DNA of 63,495 nt from an uncultured Haliea sp. (GTDB taxonomy: Bacteria > Pseudomonadota > Gammaproteobacteria > Pseudomonadales > Halieaceae): assembly GCA_913062625.1 (NCBI GenBank), contig CAJXWP010000010.1, forward strand, positions 1-63,495, in the 5' to 3' direction. The notes under the pieces were generated by a model. The model was given only the letters and a program-made list of their open reading frames with translations, had not been told where the DNA came from and searched no databases. Below, piece after piece: positions 1 through 9,177 of this stretch. The position numbers and the translations under genes are program-made. Numbering within the stretch: position 1 is the first letter of the stretch; the number at the start of each line of letters is the position of its first letter.

Positions 1-203
1 CGCCCCTTTAAGGCACTGAGGGCGAAGCGAAGATAGGCGTCTATATCTAGCTGGCCGGCCTGATAGTCAGCATAGAACTGATCATTGCGCTGGGCGTAAT
101 CGGCACTCTCTACCAGCTGCTGCTCGCAGAGGAATTGTCCCCACAGATTGTCGCTGTCGCCGCCGATTAGGGTGTTGTCGAGGTCAAAAATAGCCAGGGT
201 CAC
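1..203 (-). CDS. HAD-IB-like hydrolase, N-terminal part only
   Basis: Sixty-seven N-terminal codons are visible; the rest lies beyond the left edge. The protein begins with a GTG at 203 and immediately shows the HAD motif I, DLDNTLIGGDSD, in which the first Asp is the phosphoryl-accepting nucleophile of this superfamily. The DxDNTL plus GGDSD form is typical of the SerB-like HAD-IB group (phosphoserine phosphatase relatives). It is divergent from rppH, 117 bp away. A HAD gene beside rppH-ptsP is a known arrangement in Pseudomonas, which supports the call. The substrate cannot be told from this fragment. The Shine-Dalgarno sequence is weak, so the start is probable rather than certain. Confidence 0.75.
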   Translation of the reverse strand, partial: MTLAIFDLDNTLIGGDSDNLWGQFLCEQQLVESADYAQRNDQFYADYQAGQLDIDAYLRFALSALKG

Positions 204-280
204 AGTGAAGGTCTCGAAAAAAGGACTAATATCATAGCCCTAGAGTCAGCTATAGTACATTTCTCAGGACCTGCAAATTG

Positions 281-295
281 TGGAACACTATTCCA
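281..295. promoter_or_regulatory. Short inverted repeat upstream of rppH
   Basis: TGGAA-CACTA-TTCCA is a perfect 5-bp inverted repeat with a 5-bp spacer, 25 bp before the rppH start, in the gap between the divergent HAD gene and rppH. It could be an operator, but arms this short occur by chance and no known binding site is recognised. Confidence 0.2.
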
Positions 296-320
296 TTGTG
301 ACTATAGGTGAATTTTTTAA

Positions 321-821
321 GTGATTGATTCAGACGGTTTTCGGCCAAACGTGGGGATAATGCTGGTGAATGACCAGGCCCAGTTGCTGTGGGCCCGGCG
401 GGTTGGTGGCCAGGATAACTGGCAGTTCCCTCAGGGCGGCATCAGCAAGGGGGAGTCTCCGGAACAAGCGTTATACCGCGAATTACACGAAGAGTTGGGC
501 TTGTCGCCCGACGCGGTAGAGATTTTAGGCATCACCAAGGGCTGGTTGCGCTATCGGCTGCCGCGGCGATTCGTGCGTGAGGGCCAAAAGCCGCTGTGTA
601 TCGGGCAAAAACAAAAATGGTTTTTACTGCGCTTGTTAAAGGATGACGCAGCGGTGCGGCTGGACCTTGACGCCAAACCTGAGTTTGATGATTGGCAGTG
701 GGTCAGCTACTGGTATCCGCTGAACCAGGTGGTTTCATTCAAGCGCGATGTTTACCGCAGGGCAATGAAAGAGCTGGCCCTGCCGTTGGGACGTTACACT
801 GACACACTTGAGGGGGTGTAA
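321..821 (+). CDS. rppH: RNA pyrophosphohydrolase RppH
   Basis: A Nudix hydrolase of 166 aa that in enterobacteria removes pyrophosphate from the 5' end of triphosphorylated mRNA and so starts RNase E-dependent decay in the cytoplasm. The Nudix box lies at residues 39-61 with all key residues in place (G39, E45, R53-E54, E57-E58, G60). The N-terminal [11 protein letters not shown] stretch and the WQFPQGGI segment before the box are characteristic of RppH rather than of general Nudix enzymes. The start is a GTG. It is followed after 6 bp by ptsP, the same order as in E. coli (rppH-ptsP-lgt-thyA), so the two are probably cotranscribed. Confidence 0.95.
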   Translation: MIDSDGFRPNVGIMLVNDQAQLLWARRVGGQDNWQFPQGGISKGESPEQALYRELHEELGLSPDAVEILGITKGWLRYRLPRRFVREGQKPLCIGQKQKWFLLRLLKDDAAVRLDLDAKPEFDDWQWVSYWYPLNQVVSFKRDVYRRAMKELALPLGRYTDTLEGV

Positions 822-827
822 GCTATT

Positions 828-3092
828 ATGCTTGAAACGTTGCGCCATATTGTTCAAGAGGTCAACGCAGCCCGTGGCCTGACTGAGGCTCTCCAGATTA
901 CTGTGCGCCGTGTTCGTGAAGCTATGAATACTCAGGTGTGCAGTGTGTATATGCGGGATTTGGCGGGTGCACGCTATGTGTTTCAGGCGACACAGGGACT
1001 GAATCAGGAGTTGGTGGGTATGGCCAGCCTTGCCGAGGGTGAGGGCCTGATCGGCCTGGTCGCGGAGCGAGGAGAGCCGGTCAATCTTGAAGAAGCCGAA
1101 GATCACCCCAACTTTCAATTCCTTCCCGGTATTGGGGAGGAGCATTTTCATGCATTTTTGGGTGTGCCCATCATTCACCAGCGACGTTTGCTGGGCGTAT
1201 TGGTGGTGCAGCAGGCTGAGCGCCGTCGCTTTGATGAGAGCGAAGAAGCCTTCCTGGTAACGCTGTCGGCACAGCTGGCAGGTGTTATTGCGCATGCCCA
1301 AGCCACCGGTGTTGTAGAGTCGCAGGCTCTGGACGGTGCGGCTCCCGCCAAAATTGTGGGCGTGCCTGGGGCCGCGGGTATCGCCATTGGTACTGCTGTG
1401 GTGGTTTCACCGGGCGCAGACCTTTATGCCGTTCCAGCGCGTCAAGCGCAAAACAGACGCAAGGAAGTTCGTGCTTTTCGGGAGGCCCTGCAAAGCGTGC
1501 AGGAAGATATTCAGCGGGTCGCTGACAATTTGGGTTCAGAGCTAAGCCCTGAGGATCATGCTCTTTTTGATGTCTATCTCAGCATCTTGGACGACTCTAC
1601 CATTGGCGCTGAAGTGGTTGGCCTGATCAAAGCCGGGCAATGGGCGCAGGGCGCGCTAAGCCAAGTGATGATAGAGCATATTCGTCATTTTGAACGTATG
1701 GAACACAGTTATCTGAAAGAACGCGCCGTGGATGTCAAGGATCTGGGTACGCGAGTACTCGCTTACCTGCAGGCGGCAAGTCAAGAGGTGAAGACCTACC
1801 CGAGTCATACGATTCTTGTTGGCGAGGAGTTAACCGCGACCTCCCTCGGAGAGATTCCTCGCGATAAGCTAGTGGGCCTGATATCTGTGCGTGGCTCTGG
1901 CAACTCACATGTTGCCATTCTCGCTCGAGCGATGGGGGTGCCCACGGTGATGGGTGCAGTCGATTTGCCCTATGCCAGGCTGCAAGACCGCGAGTTGATT
2001 ATCGATGGCTATAACGGCACGGTGCATATCAACCCTTTGCCCGAGATCAAGCAGCGCTTCCAGCAAATAGTTGATGAAGACAGCGCGTTATCGCGGGATC
2101 TTGAATCGCTGCGTGACGAGCCTTGTGTCACGCTCGATGGTCATCGTATGCCGCTGTGGGTGAATACGGGTTTGATGGCGGATGTCACTCGCTCGCTGGA
2201 ACAAGGCGCCGAGGGGGTCGGACTTTACCGCACCGAGGTACCGTTCCTGCTCAGAGATCGTTTTCCGAGTGAGGAAGAGCAGCGGCAAATCTATCGCGAG
2301 CAATTAGAAGCCTTTGCGCCCAAGCCTGTGACGATGCGCACGTTGGACATCGGCGGCGATAAAGCACTCTCGTATTTTCCTATCGAAGAAGACAACCCGT
2401 TTTTGGGTTGGCGCGGCATTCGCGTGACACTGGATCATCCAGAGATATTCCTGGCGCAGGTGCGCGCAATGCTTAAAGCCAATGAGGGCCTAGGCAATCT
2501 GCGTATTATGTTGCCCATGGTGTGCAATATTCCAGAGCTGGATGAGGCGCTCGATTTGATTAAGCGCTGTCACCGTGAGCTCGCTGGGGACGGTTTAGCG
2601 GGAAAGCTGCCGCCCATTGGGGTTATGGTTGAGGTGCCGTCGGCGGTTTATCAGGCACGGGCGATGGCTAAACGCGTTGATTTCTTGTCTGTTGGCAGTA
2701 ACGATCTCACGCAGTACCTGTTAGCGGTGGATCGCAATAATGCGCGGGTAGCGCGGCTTTACCACTCTTTGCACCCGGCCGTATTAAAGGCGCTCGAAGA
2801 AGTCGTGGTGGCGGGTGTGGCAGAGAATGTTCCTGTTGGAATATGCGGCGAGTTGGCCGGCGACCCGGGCGCGGCGGTGCTTTTGCTGGCCATGGGATAC
2901 GACGTCTTGTCGATGAACGCCACCAGTCTCCCTAAAGTCAAGAACGCACTGCGGCACGTTCGAGGCAGTGAGGCGCGCGAATTGCTTGAAGAAGTGATGA
3001 CGATGGATTATGCCGATGAGATAAGTCGTCGCCTAGAGCGCTTTCTCGCCGAGCACGGAATGGAAAAATTTATTCACAATCCGGTGGAGTAG
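828..3092 (+). CDS. ptsP: PTS-Ntr enzyme I (phosphoenolpyruvate-protein phosphotransferase PtsP)
   Basis: Enzyme I of the nitrogen PTS, 754 aa, which takes phosphate from phosphoenolpyruvate and passes it to NPr (PtsO) and then PtsN. This chain regulates nitrogen and potassium responses and does not transport sugar. The order of domains is a GAF sensor (about 15-160), the PEP-utiliser N-terminal domain (about 175-300), the phosphohistidine domain with the GSGNSHVAILAR motif (His361 is the expected phospho-accepting residue), and the PEP-binding barrel (about 420-735) with SVGSNDLTQY and GICGELAGD. The N-terminal GAF domain separates PtsP from the sugar-PTS enzyme PtsI. The ATG is preceded by a GGGGG-rich ribosome site that overlaps the end of rppH. 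No ptsO or ptsN lies in the window. Confidence 0.95.
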   Translation: MLETLRHIVQEVNAARGLTEALQITVRRVREAMNTQVCSVYMRDLAGARYVFQATQGLNQELVGMASLAEGEGLIGLVAERGEPVNLEEAEDHPNFQFLPGIGEEHFHAFLGVPIIHQRRLLGVLVVQQAERRRFDESEEAFLVTLSAQLAGVIAHAQATGVVESQALDGAAPAKIVGVPGAAGIAIGTAVVVSPGADLYAVPARQAQNRRKEVRAFREALQSVQEDIQRVADNLGSELSPEDHALFDVYLSILDDSTIGAEVVGLIKAGQWAQGALSQVMIEHIRHFERMEHSYLKERAVDVKDLGTRVLAYLQAASQEVKTYPSHTILVGEELTATSLGEIPRDKLVGLISVRGSGNSHVAILARAMGVPTVMGAVDLPYARLQDRELIIDGYNGTVHINPLPEIKQRFQQIVDEDSALSRDLESLRDEPCVTLDGHRMPLWVNTGLMADVTRSLEQGAEGVGLYRTEVPFLLRDRFPSEEEQRQIYREQLEAFAPKPVTMRTLDIGGDKALSYFPIEEDNPFLGWRGIRVTLDHPEIFLAQVRAMLKANEGLGNLRIMLPMVCNIPELDEALDLIKRCHRELAGDGLAGKLPPIGVMVEVPSAVYQARAMAKRVDFLSVGSNDLTQYLLAVDRNNARVARLYHSLHPAVLKALEEVVVAGVAENVPVGICGELAGDPGAAVLLLAMGYDVLSMNATSLPKVKNALRHVRGSEARELLEEVMTMDYADEISRRLERFLAEHGMEKFIHNPVE

Positions 3093-3139
3093 TGTGGCGC
3101 GGCCAATTTTCTTGCCCGTCGTTACTGCCAACATCTGTT

Positions 3140-3913
3140 TTATTCGTCGCTCAAACTTATGTCTTTGTGTTGCACCTCTCGCAATACCCCCTGCGCATTG
3201 AAACTCAGCTCCAGCCAACCGGCCTGAGCCTGAGCGTCGAACCATAAAGTGGTGCTGGACCGAGTGCCATAGTCGTCAGTCACAATAAATTGAGATGAGA
3301 GTGCGGACTCCATGGTACCGTCCAAGCCCTGCGCGCTCAGGCTGCTCTGGTCTGCCTGGCGCTGGCTGGAAACGACGTCGGCAAGCGCGCGATGAGACAT
3401 CGAGCCGGTCTCAAGCAGTGCTAGCATGTTGGCTTTGCCGAGCATCACCTTGGGCCAGGGCGTGTCGAGTGTGGCGTTGCTGAGCCCATAAACCCCAGGG
3501 GCTAGACTCTGCGGACCTTGTGCGTCGCTGTTGGTGTAATACCACAGGCTGTTGCGATCGCCCACGAGAAGATTAAAGCCCGCATAGTGATCTGCCCGCG
3601 TTGCGATGTCGCCAAGGAAGTCTTTGGGTGTCTGTGAGCCTGTTAGGTACTTTAATGAGAGTTCTCCGCGGGAGCGGGGAGCCTCAGGTGTGTGTGCTGG
3701 GTCGCGGTAGTTAGTCACCGCTGCAAAACGTCCGCTGCGGGTCATGCCCATCCATGTCCCTCCCTGCAGGAGATCCTGGCCCGCCAGCAGTTCTGGGTGT
3801 TCAGGCCAGAAATGGGACGCGGCGGTCGGCCTAGCGTGAAACTCATCCCGGTTGGCCGCTACCAAAAGAGGGTAGTCTGATGAAATCTGGTGGGCCAAAA
3901 TTAACAAGCACAT
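3140..3913 (-). CDS. NRDE family protein (TANGO2-like)
   Basis: A 257-aa protein of the NRDE family, named after the N-R-D-E motif seen here at residues 21-24 and homologous to eukaryotic TANGO2. It starts MCLL, with Cys at position 2; a conserved N-terminal Cys is usual in this family. The biochemical role is not settled, though the fold resembles N-terminal-nucleophile hydrolases and TANGO2 has been linked to haem and lipid handling. It sits on the opposite strand between ptsP and lgt, breaking a block that is contiguous in E. coli. No signal peptide is visible, so it is probably cytoplasmic. Confidence 0.85.
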   Translation of the reverse strand: MCLLILAHQISSDYPLLVAANRDEFHARPTAASHFWPEHPELLAGQDLLQGGTWMGMTRSGRFAAVTNYRDPAHTPEAPRSRGELSLKYLTGSQTPKDFLGDIATRADHYAGFNLLVGDRNSLWYYTNSDAQGPQSLAPGVYGLSNATLDTPWPKVMLGKANMLALLETGSMSHRALADVVSSQRQADQSSLSAQGLDGTMESALSSQFIVTDDYGTRSSTTLWFDAQAQAGWLELSFNAQGVLREVQHKDISLSDE

Positions 3914-3943
3914 GAATTGTAACCATTAGTCGGGGCGAAATAA

Positions 3944-3972
3944 TTGTGAATCGCTACGCGCTGGATGATAAT
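3944..3972 (+). promoter_or_regulatory. Candidate sigma70 promoter for lgt-thyA-folA
   Basis: TTGTGA at 3944-3949 and GATAAT at 3967-3972 are separated by 17 bp. The -10 matches the consensus at five of six positions and the -35 at four of six. It lies in the 136-bp divergent gap between the NRDE gene and lgt, about 78 bp before the lgt start. Confidence 0.4.
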
Positions 3973-4049
3973 ACGTGTTTTCGATCTTGATTACTCATGC
4001 GGGCGAAGTTTGTCCGGCTTATCTGTTGGCTACTTATTGAAGTGAAACC

Positions 4050-4871
4050 ATGCTGCCATATCCTGAACTAGACCCCGTTGCCCTCTCCCTGGGACCGCTA
4101 ACGGTACATTGGTATGGCCTAACGTATCTGGCGGGATTGGGCTTTGCCTGGTGGCTGGCGGCGCGACGCAGCCGATTGCCCTGGACGGCGGTGCAGCGTG
4201 ATCAGGTCGACGACCTTATTTTTTATGCAGCACTGGGCGTAGTCCTTGGCGGTCGGGTAGGTTACGCCCTTTTTTATGGCGGTGAAAAGCTGGTGCAGGA
4301 TCCTACCTGGATCTTACGGGTTTGGCAGGGTGGCATGTCGTTTCATGGCGGTTTTCTCGGTGTGATGTTTGCCATGTACCTTTTTGCCCGTCGTCACAAA
4401 ATAGTGTTTGGGTCGCTGCTGGACTTTGTCGCGCCGCTGGCGCCAGTGGGGCTGGCCCTTGGTCGCTTGGGCAACTTTATTGGACAGGAATTGTGGGGGC
4501 GGGCCACTGATGCGCCCTGGGCAATGATTTTTCCGCGTGATCCGCTGCAGCTCGCCCGACATCCCTCCCAGTTGTATCAGTTTGCCCTCGAGGGGGTGCT
4601 GTTGTTTATTATCATGCTGTGGTTTTCGTCCCGAGAAAGGCCGACCTGGGCGGTTGCGGGAGTTTTTGCCCTCGGCTACGGCTGCCTGCGATTTATCGCC
4701 GAATTTTTCCGGGAGCCGGACCGGCACATTGGTTTTCAGGCACTGGGATGGATGACCCGAGGGCAGCTGCTGTCACTGCCCATGGTGGCATTAGGGCTTT
4801 ATCTGCTTGCACTAGCTTATCGCAATGCGAACGGGGCGACTAAGCAGGTTAGGGGGAAGGGCGCTAAATGA
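4050..4871 (+). CDS. lgt: Prolipoprotein diacylglyceryl transferase Lgt
   Basis: Inner-membrane enzyme of 273 aa that transfers diacylglycerol from phosphatidylglycerol to the lipobox cysteine of preprolipoproteins, the first step of lipoprotein maturation. The family signature [14 protein letters not shown] is at residues 138-151 and the conserved HGG motif has its His at residue 99. About seven hydrophobic segments are spread along the protein, as expected. The stop codon overlaps the thyA start (ATGA), which implies translational coupling. Several lipoproteins in this window (the DUF3012, DUF4136 and S8 peptidase products) would be its substrates. Confidence 0.97.
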   Translation: MLPYPELDPVALSLGPLTVHWYGLTYLAGLGFAWWLAARRSRLPWTAVQRDQVDDLIFYAALGVVLGGRVGYALFYGGEKLVQDPTWILRVWQGGMSFHGGFLGVMFAMYLFARRHKIVFGSLLDFVAPLAPVGLALGRLGNFIGQELWGRATDAPWAMIFPRDPLQLARHPSQLYQFALEGVLLFIIMLWFSSRERPTWAVAGVFALGYGCLRFIAEFFREPDRHIGFQALGWMTRGQLLSLPMVALGLYLLALAYRNANGATKQVRGKGAK

Positions 4872-5701
4872 AGCAATATCTGGAATTGCTGCAGGATATT
4901 ATTGATCACGGTGTGCGCAAAGGAGACCGAACGGGGACCGGCACTTTATCGGTATTTGGTCGTCAATATCGCCACGATTTAGCCACTGGGTTCCCGCTTC
5001 TCACAACCAAGAAACTGCATTTTAAGGGGATTGCTAACGAGCTTCTTTGGTTTCTGAGAGGGGACACTAATACCCGCTGGCTGAAGGAGAACGGCGTTTC
5101 GATCTGGGACGAGTGGGCAACCGAAGACGGTGAGCTCGGACCGATCTATGGCGCGCAGTGGACCGCATGGCCTTCTCATGATGGCAGCACAATCAATCAG
5201 ATTGACTATGTGATCGATTGTTTGCGCAATAATCCGGACAGTCGCCGCATTTTATTTCATGCGTGGAATGTCGAATTCCTGCCTGATGAGCGTATGAGTC
5301 CGCAGGACAATGTGAGGGCCGGTCGCATGGCGCTGCCGCCCTGCCATCTTCTGTATCAGTTTTATGTCGCAGAGGGGCGGCTGTCTGCGCAGCTAATGAT
5401 TCGCTCCAGTGACTCCTTTTTGGGCTTGCCTTACAACACTGCGAGCCTGGCGCTGCTGACCCTGATGCTGGCGCAGCAATGTGATCTGGTCCCAGGAGAA
5501 ATTATTATTTGTACCGGCGACTCTCACATCTACAGTAATCATATGGAGCAGGTGCAAAAGCAGTTGACGCGAGAGCCGCTGCCGCTTCCTCGCATGAATA
5601 TCCTGCGTCGGCCAGACAGTATCTATGATTATCGATTCGAAGATTTCGATTTACAGGACTACAGCCCTCATGCCCATATCTCTGCGCCGGTAGCCGTATG
5701 A
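4868..5701 (+). CDS. thyA: Thymidylate synthase ThyA
   Basis: Converts dUMP and methylene-tetrahydrofolate to dTMP and dihydrofolate. The 277-aa protein has the catalytic cysteine at residue 159 in ALPPCH, the phosphate-binding RTGTGT stretch near residue 21 and the [11 protein letters not shown] segment that binds nucleotide. The loop just before the catalytic Cys (about residues 138-155) seems longer than in the 264-aa E. coli enzyme. The ATG overlaps the lgt stop by four bases. folA follows 16 bp later and regenerates the folate that ThyA oxidises, so the pair forms a functional unit. Confidence 0.97.
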   Translation: MKQYLELLQDIIDHGVRKGDRTGTGTLSVFGRQYRHDLATGFPLLTTKKLHFKGIANELLWFLRGDTNTRWLKENGVSIWDEWATEDGELGPIYGAQWTAWPSHDGSTINQIDYVIDCLRNNPDSRRILFHAWNVEFLPDERMSPQDNVRAGRMALPPCHLLYQFYVAEGRLSAQLMIRSSDSFLGLPYNTASLALLTLMLAQQCDLVPGEIIICTGDSHIYSNHMEQVQKQLTREPLPLPRMNILRRPDSIYDYRFEDFDLQDYSPHAHISAPVAV

Positions 5702-5717
5702 TATTTGGGTCAGCAGC

Positions 5718-6254
5718 GTGATCAGGTTGGCCGTTATGGTGGCCGCCGCTAAAAATGGCGTCATTGGCAAAAATAATGCCCTGCCTTGGTATCTTCCAGA
5801 AGACTTGCGCTACTTCAAGCGTGTCACCATGGGCAAGCCAATCATTATGGGCCGCAAGACCTTTGACTCTATCGGCAGGCCGCTGCCGGGGCGCACGAAT
5901 ATTGTGATTACACGCAATACGGCGCGGCAGATTGAGGGTGTAAAAGTGGTGTATTCCCTCAACGAGGCGCTGGAGCTGGCCGCGAGTATCGCGGTGCTTG
6001 ACGGTGCGCAGGAGGCTGTCGCGATTGGCGGGGCACAGATCTATCAGGCCGCGATTCCAGCCGCTGATCGCCTTTACATGACAGAGGTACACGCCAGCGT
6101 CGAAGGCGATGCTGTGCTGGCAGATATTGACTGGGCCAGGTGGCATGAGGTCAGTCGGGAGCATTGCGCTGCTGAGGCGCCCAACCCTTATGATTATAGC
6201 TTTGTGTGCTATGAATCCGTCGATGTTGATTCGCGGTCACCGTCGAGCAATTAA
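5718..6254 (+). CDS. folA: Dihydrofolate reductase FolA
   Basis: NADPH-dependent reduction of dihydrofolate to tetrahydrofolate, 178 aa. The substrate-site motif LPWYLPEDL carries the expected acidic catalytic residue at Asp29, and the cofactor-binding MGRKTFDSIGRPLPGR segment is intact. A GTG start is chosen because the following residues (IRLAVMVAAAKNGVIG) align with the N-terminus of other DHFRs; a GGGT stretch about eight bases upstream may serve as a weak ribosome site. It lies directly after thyA, as in many gammaproteobacteria. The C-terminus is about 15 residues longer than in E. coli FolA, with no recognised feature in the extension. Confidence 0.96.
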   Translation: MIRLAVMVAAAKNGVIGKNNALPWYLPEDLRYFKRVTMGKPIIMGRKTFDSIGRPLPGRTNIVITRNTARQIEGVKVVYSLNEALELAASIAVLDGAQEAVAIGGAQIYQAAIPAADRLYMTEVHASVEGDAVLADIDWARWHEVSREHCAAEAPNPYDYSFVCYESVDVDSRSPSSN

Positions 6255-6338
6255 TGTTACCTTGAAATACTATGCTCATAAAAAGTGTAACCAAAATACA
6301 CACTTACACAGATTATAAACAATGCTTTAGGACATTGA

Positions 6339-6367
6339 TTGAAAACACCCCCCGACTTGGTTTAAAT
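6339..6367 (+). promoter_or_regulatory. Candidate sigma70 promoter of the TonB operon
   Basis: TTGAAA at 6339-6344 and TTAAAT at 6362-6367 are separated by exactly 17 bp. It lies within the 222-bp gap before the DUF3450 gene and would give a leader of about 100 nt. No convincing Fur box was seen around it. Confidence 0.5.
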
Positions 6368-6476
6368 TCCCTTCCTCGGTTTGTTGGGACTGGTTTTTCA
6401 TCGGTATTGAAGATGAATCTGGTCTACCCTAGTTAACTGTGAACTACTCTGTTGGATTATAGGAAGCACTATTCTC

Positions 6477-7262
6477 ATGACGAAGCATCGATTAAAAGAA
6501 GTCTTGATCGCCGCGCTGGTTACCGCAGGCGCCCTCGGCGGTTCTGTGGCAGCGGTGCAAGCCACCACATTGGATTCCATCCTGGCGGTGGGCAAATCCA
6601 AAAACAATGCCGCGCGCAATTCACAGGTCAAAATTGATCGTTTGGCCGATGAGACGCGTGATTTGCTGTCCGACTACAAAACGGTGATCAAGCAAGTTGA
6701 CGGTTTGAAGGTGTACAACACGCGCCTGCAGCGTCAGATTGACAATCAGTTAGTGAGCCTCGCGACGATTGACGAAAACATTGATAACTCCACGGTCATT
6801 GCCCGACAGATGACCCCGCTGGTGATTCGTATGCTCGACGGGCTCGAGCAGTTTGTAGAGTTAGATGTGCCTTTTGAAGAAAAAGAGCGACTGAAGCGGG
6901 TGCAGGGTCTGCGCAGCAGCCTCGATCGCGCAGACGTGAGTGTGGCAGAGAAGTTTCGAGCGGTACTGGAAGCTTACAATATCGAGCTACAGTACGGCCG
7001 CGGAATGGATACCTATCGAGGATCCATTGAGATCGGCGGCAACGAGCGAGAGGTCGACTTTTTGCGCATGGGCCGCATCGCGCTTGCCTATCAGACGACC
7101 GATGGCGCACTGTCTGGCGCCTGGGACAACACCACCAGGAGCTGGGTGGAGCTGCCTTCGGGCGATTACAACTCTGCCATTCGCAAGGGTATTCGAATTT
7201 CGAAAAAACAAGCATCAATGGAGCTGTTGAAAATGCCCATAGCAGCACCGGAGGCTAACTGA
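6477..7262 (+). CDS. DUF3450 periplasmic protein of a TtpC-type TonB system
   Basis: A 261-aa exported protein with a signal peptide (about residues 1-28) followed by a long predicted coiled coil (about 38-95). DUF3450 proteins are found as the first gene of TonB2/TtpC operons in Vibrio- and Shewanella-like bacteria; their exact role is unknown, and a periplasmic link between the energy complex and TonB is a reasonable guess. An AGGAAG ribosome site sits ten bases before the ATG. The stop overlaps the next start by one base (TGATG), so the two proteins are probably made in a fixed ratio. Confidence 0.85.
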   Translation: MTKHRLKEVLIAALVTAGALGGSVAAVQATTLDSILAVGKSKNNAARNSQVKIDRLADETRDLLSDYKTVIKQVDGLKVYNTRLQRQIDNQLVSLATIDENIDNSTVIARQMTPLVIRMLDGLEQFVELDVPFEEKERLKRVQGLRSSLDRADVSVAEKFRAVLEAYNIELQYGRGMDTYRGSIEIGGNEREVDFLRMGRIALAYQTTDGALSGAWDNTTRSWVELPSGDYNSAIRKGIRISKKQASMELLKMPIAAPEAN

Positions 7263-8644
7263 TGAGCATTAAATGGGTAAAAGGTATTGCTTTCGCACTG
7301 TGTGGTGCACTGTCACTGTCAGGTGGATCTGCCCTTGCGCAGCAGGCTAAATCTCTGGATGAGTTGCTGGGTTTTGTTAAGCAGGGCCAGGCGACTGAAG
7401 CGAAGGAAAACCGTCAGCGGGAGCAACGTTTTGCCAATGACAAGGCCGGCCAGGCGGCTGAATTAAAACGGGCACAGGACGAGCGTGCTCGGCAGGAAGC
7501 ACTCTCCACCGAACTGGAAAACGCCTTTGAAGAAAATGAGCTGCTGATCGCGGCTAAAAGAGAGGTGCTGAGGGAAAAGCTCGGCACCCTGACCGAACTG
7601 TTTGGGCACCTGACTTCGGCTGCCGGTGACCTAGCATCGAATTTTGAGGTGTCGTTGGCCTCGGCCCAGTATCCGGGGCGAGAAGTATTTTTGCGCGAGC
7701 TGGTCGCCAAGATGAGCAATTCCGACGGCCTACCCAGTATTGAAGAGATAGAGCGGGTGTGGTTTGAGCTGCTGCGCGAAATTCAGCAGACCGGTGTGGT
7801 AACGACTTTCTCGGCAGAGGTTTCCTCTCCCGGCGGAGAGCGTACTGAGCGAGAGGTAATGCGAGTAGGCTCTTTTAACATTGTCGATATTGATGGCAAC
7901 TACCTTGGCTATCAGGAAGATAAACTCAGTGAGCTGCCCCGTCAGCCCAGTGGTCCTTATACCGGCTGGGCGGCAGATTTGGCCTCTGCCTCTAGTGGTT
8001 TGAGTCCTTTCGGCGTGGACCCTACTGGTCCTTCTGGCGGCTCCTTTCTGGCGGCCATCATTGATACGCCGACGCTAGTAGAGCGCTGGCATCAGGGTGG
8101 TTATGTCGGCTACGCCATCAGTGCGTTGGGTGTTTTTGCCTTTCTGCTGGCCATCTTCCGCTTTACTGTTTTGACCACCGTGAGCGGCAGGGTGAGCGCG
8201 CAGCTTAAGTCAGACAAGGCCAATGACAATAATCCGTTAGGCCGTGTGCTGAAGATACACGAGGACAACCCCAATATGGACACTGAGACCTTGGAGCTGA
8301 AGTTATCTGAGGGTGTGTTGAAGGAAACGCCCGATTTAGAGAGTGGTCTTACGCTGCTCAAGATTATCGCAGCCATTGCGCCGCTAATGGGCCTACTGGG
8401 TACCGTGACCGGCATGATCCTGACCTTTCAGGCCATCACTATCTTCGGTGCAGGTGATCCCAAGGCCATGGCCGGCGGTATTTCTAGCGCACTGATCACC
8501 ACCGTGCTGGGTCTTTTGGTGGCGATTCCGACCGTGCTGATGTATACCATCGTGAATGGTCGAGCCCAACGCATCATTCACATTCTGGATGAGCAGACCA
8601 CGGGTATGGTTGCGGAGCACACCGAAGCTAACTTGAGGTCTTGA
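7262..8644 (+). CDS. TtpC-like MotA/TolQ/ExbB proton channel protein with long periplasmic domain
   Basis: A 460-aa protein with a signal peptide (about 1-26), a charged coiled-coil periplasmic region (about 27-125), a further extracytoplasmic domain, a membrane segment near 281-305 and a C-terminal MotA/TolQ/ExbB channel domain (about 355-450) with the conserved PLMGLLGTVTGM and GGISSALITT motifs. The length and architecture match TtpC, the extra ExbB-like protein shown in Vibrio to be needed by the TonB2 system. It should act in the inner membrane together with the following ExbB and ExbD proteins. Confidence in the family is high; the specific TtpC name rests on architecture and synteny. 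Confidence 0.88.
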   Translation: MSIKWVKGIAFALCGALSLSGGSALAQQAKSLDELLGFVKQGQATEAKENRQREQRFANDKAGQAAELKRAQDERARQEALSTELENAFEENELLIAAKREVLREKLGTLTELFGHLTSAAGDLASNFEVSLASAQYPGREVFLRELVAKMSNSDGLPSIEEIERVWFELLREIQQTGVVTTFSAEVSSPGGERTEREVMRVGSFNIVDIDGNYLGYQEDKLSELPRQPSGPYTGWAADLASASSGLSPFGVDPTGPSGGSFLAAIIDTPTLVERWHQGGYVGYAISALGVFAFLLAIFRFTVLTTVSGRVSAQLKSDKANDNNPLGRVLKIHEDNPNMDTETLELKLSEGVLKETPDLESGLTLLKIIAAIAPLMGLLGTVTGMILTFQAITIFGAGDPKAMAGGISSALITTVLGLLVAIPTVLMYTIVNGRAQRIIHILDEQTTGMVAEHTEANLRS

Positions 8645-8645
8645 T

Positions 8646-9164
8646 ATGGACGGTGTGACTGAGATACTGCTCGCGTTCATGGAGAAGGGTGGTGAAGTCT
8701 TGTGGTTGATTGCCGCCCTGCTTTTGGTGATGTGGACTCTCATCTTCGAACGCGTGTGGTATCTGAAGTTTGCTTGGAAGCAAGATGCAACAAATATAAC
8801 TGCCAAGTGGGAGAGCCGCTCGGAGAGAAAATCCTGGGAAGCGAGCCAAATCCGCACCATGCTGCTCTCTCAGGCCCGAATGCGGATCAGCCAGTCCATG
8901 CCTATGATCAAGACGTTGGTGGCCTTGTGCCCGTTGCTGGGTCTGTTGGGTACAGTGTGGGGCATGATTGAAGTGTTCAATATCATGGCGGTAACTGGCG
9001 GTGGCGATGCCAAGTCTATGGCCGGCGGTGTCCAGCGGGCCACCATCCCCACCATGGCAGGCATGGTAGCGGCTCTGTCTGGCGTGTTTGCCAATACCTA
9101 CGTCACTCGGATTGCCCAGCGTGAGAGCGAGCTCTTGCGGGACAGCCTGACAACGGATCACTGA
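8646..9164 (+). CDS. exbB: ExbB-type proton channel subunit
   Basis: A short (172 aa) MotA/TolQ/ExbB protein with three predicted membrane helices at about 17-40, 89-112 and 136-157. The PLLGLLGTVWGM and SMAGGVQRATIPTMAG motifs line the channel in this family. With the ExbD subunits it forms the proton-driven motor that powers TonB. It starts two bases after the TtpC-like gene and precedes the first ExbD by 13 bp. Confidence 0.93.
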   Translation: MDGVTEILLAFMEKGGEVLWLIAALLLVMWTLIFERVWYLKFAWKQDATNITAKWESRSERKSWEASQIRTMLLSQARMRISQSMPMIKTLVALCPLLGLLGTVWGMIEVFNIMAVTGGGDAKSMAGGVQRATIPTMAGMVAALSGVFANTYVTRIAQRESELLRDSLTTDH

Positions 9165-9177
9165 TAGAGCGACATTG

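Noticed and set aside
735-1301. 188-codon minus-strand reading frame inside rppH/ptsP
   Set aside because: It is fully opposite to two well-supported genes, has no family motif and is explained by codon bias of ptsP.
6255-6476. Fur box before the TonB operon
   Set aside because: No stretch matched the 19-bp GATAATGAT-type palindrome well enough.
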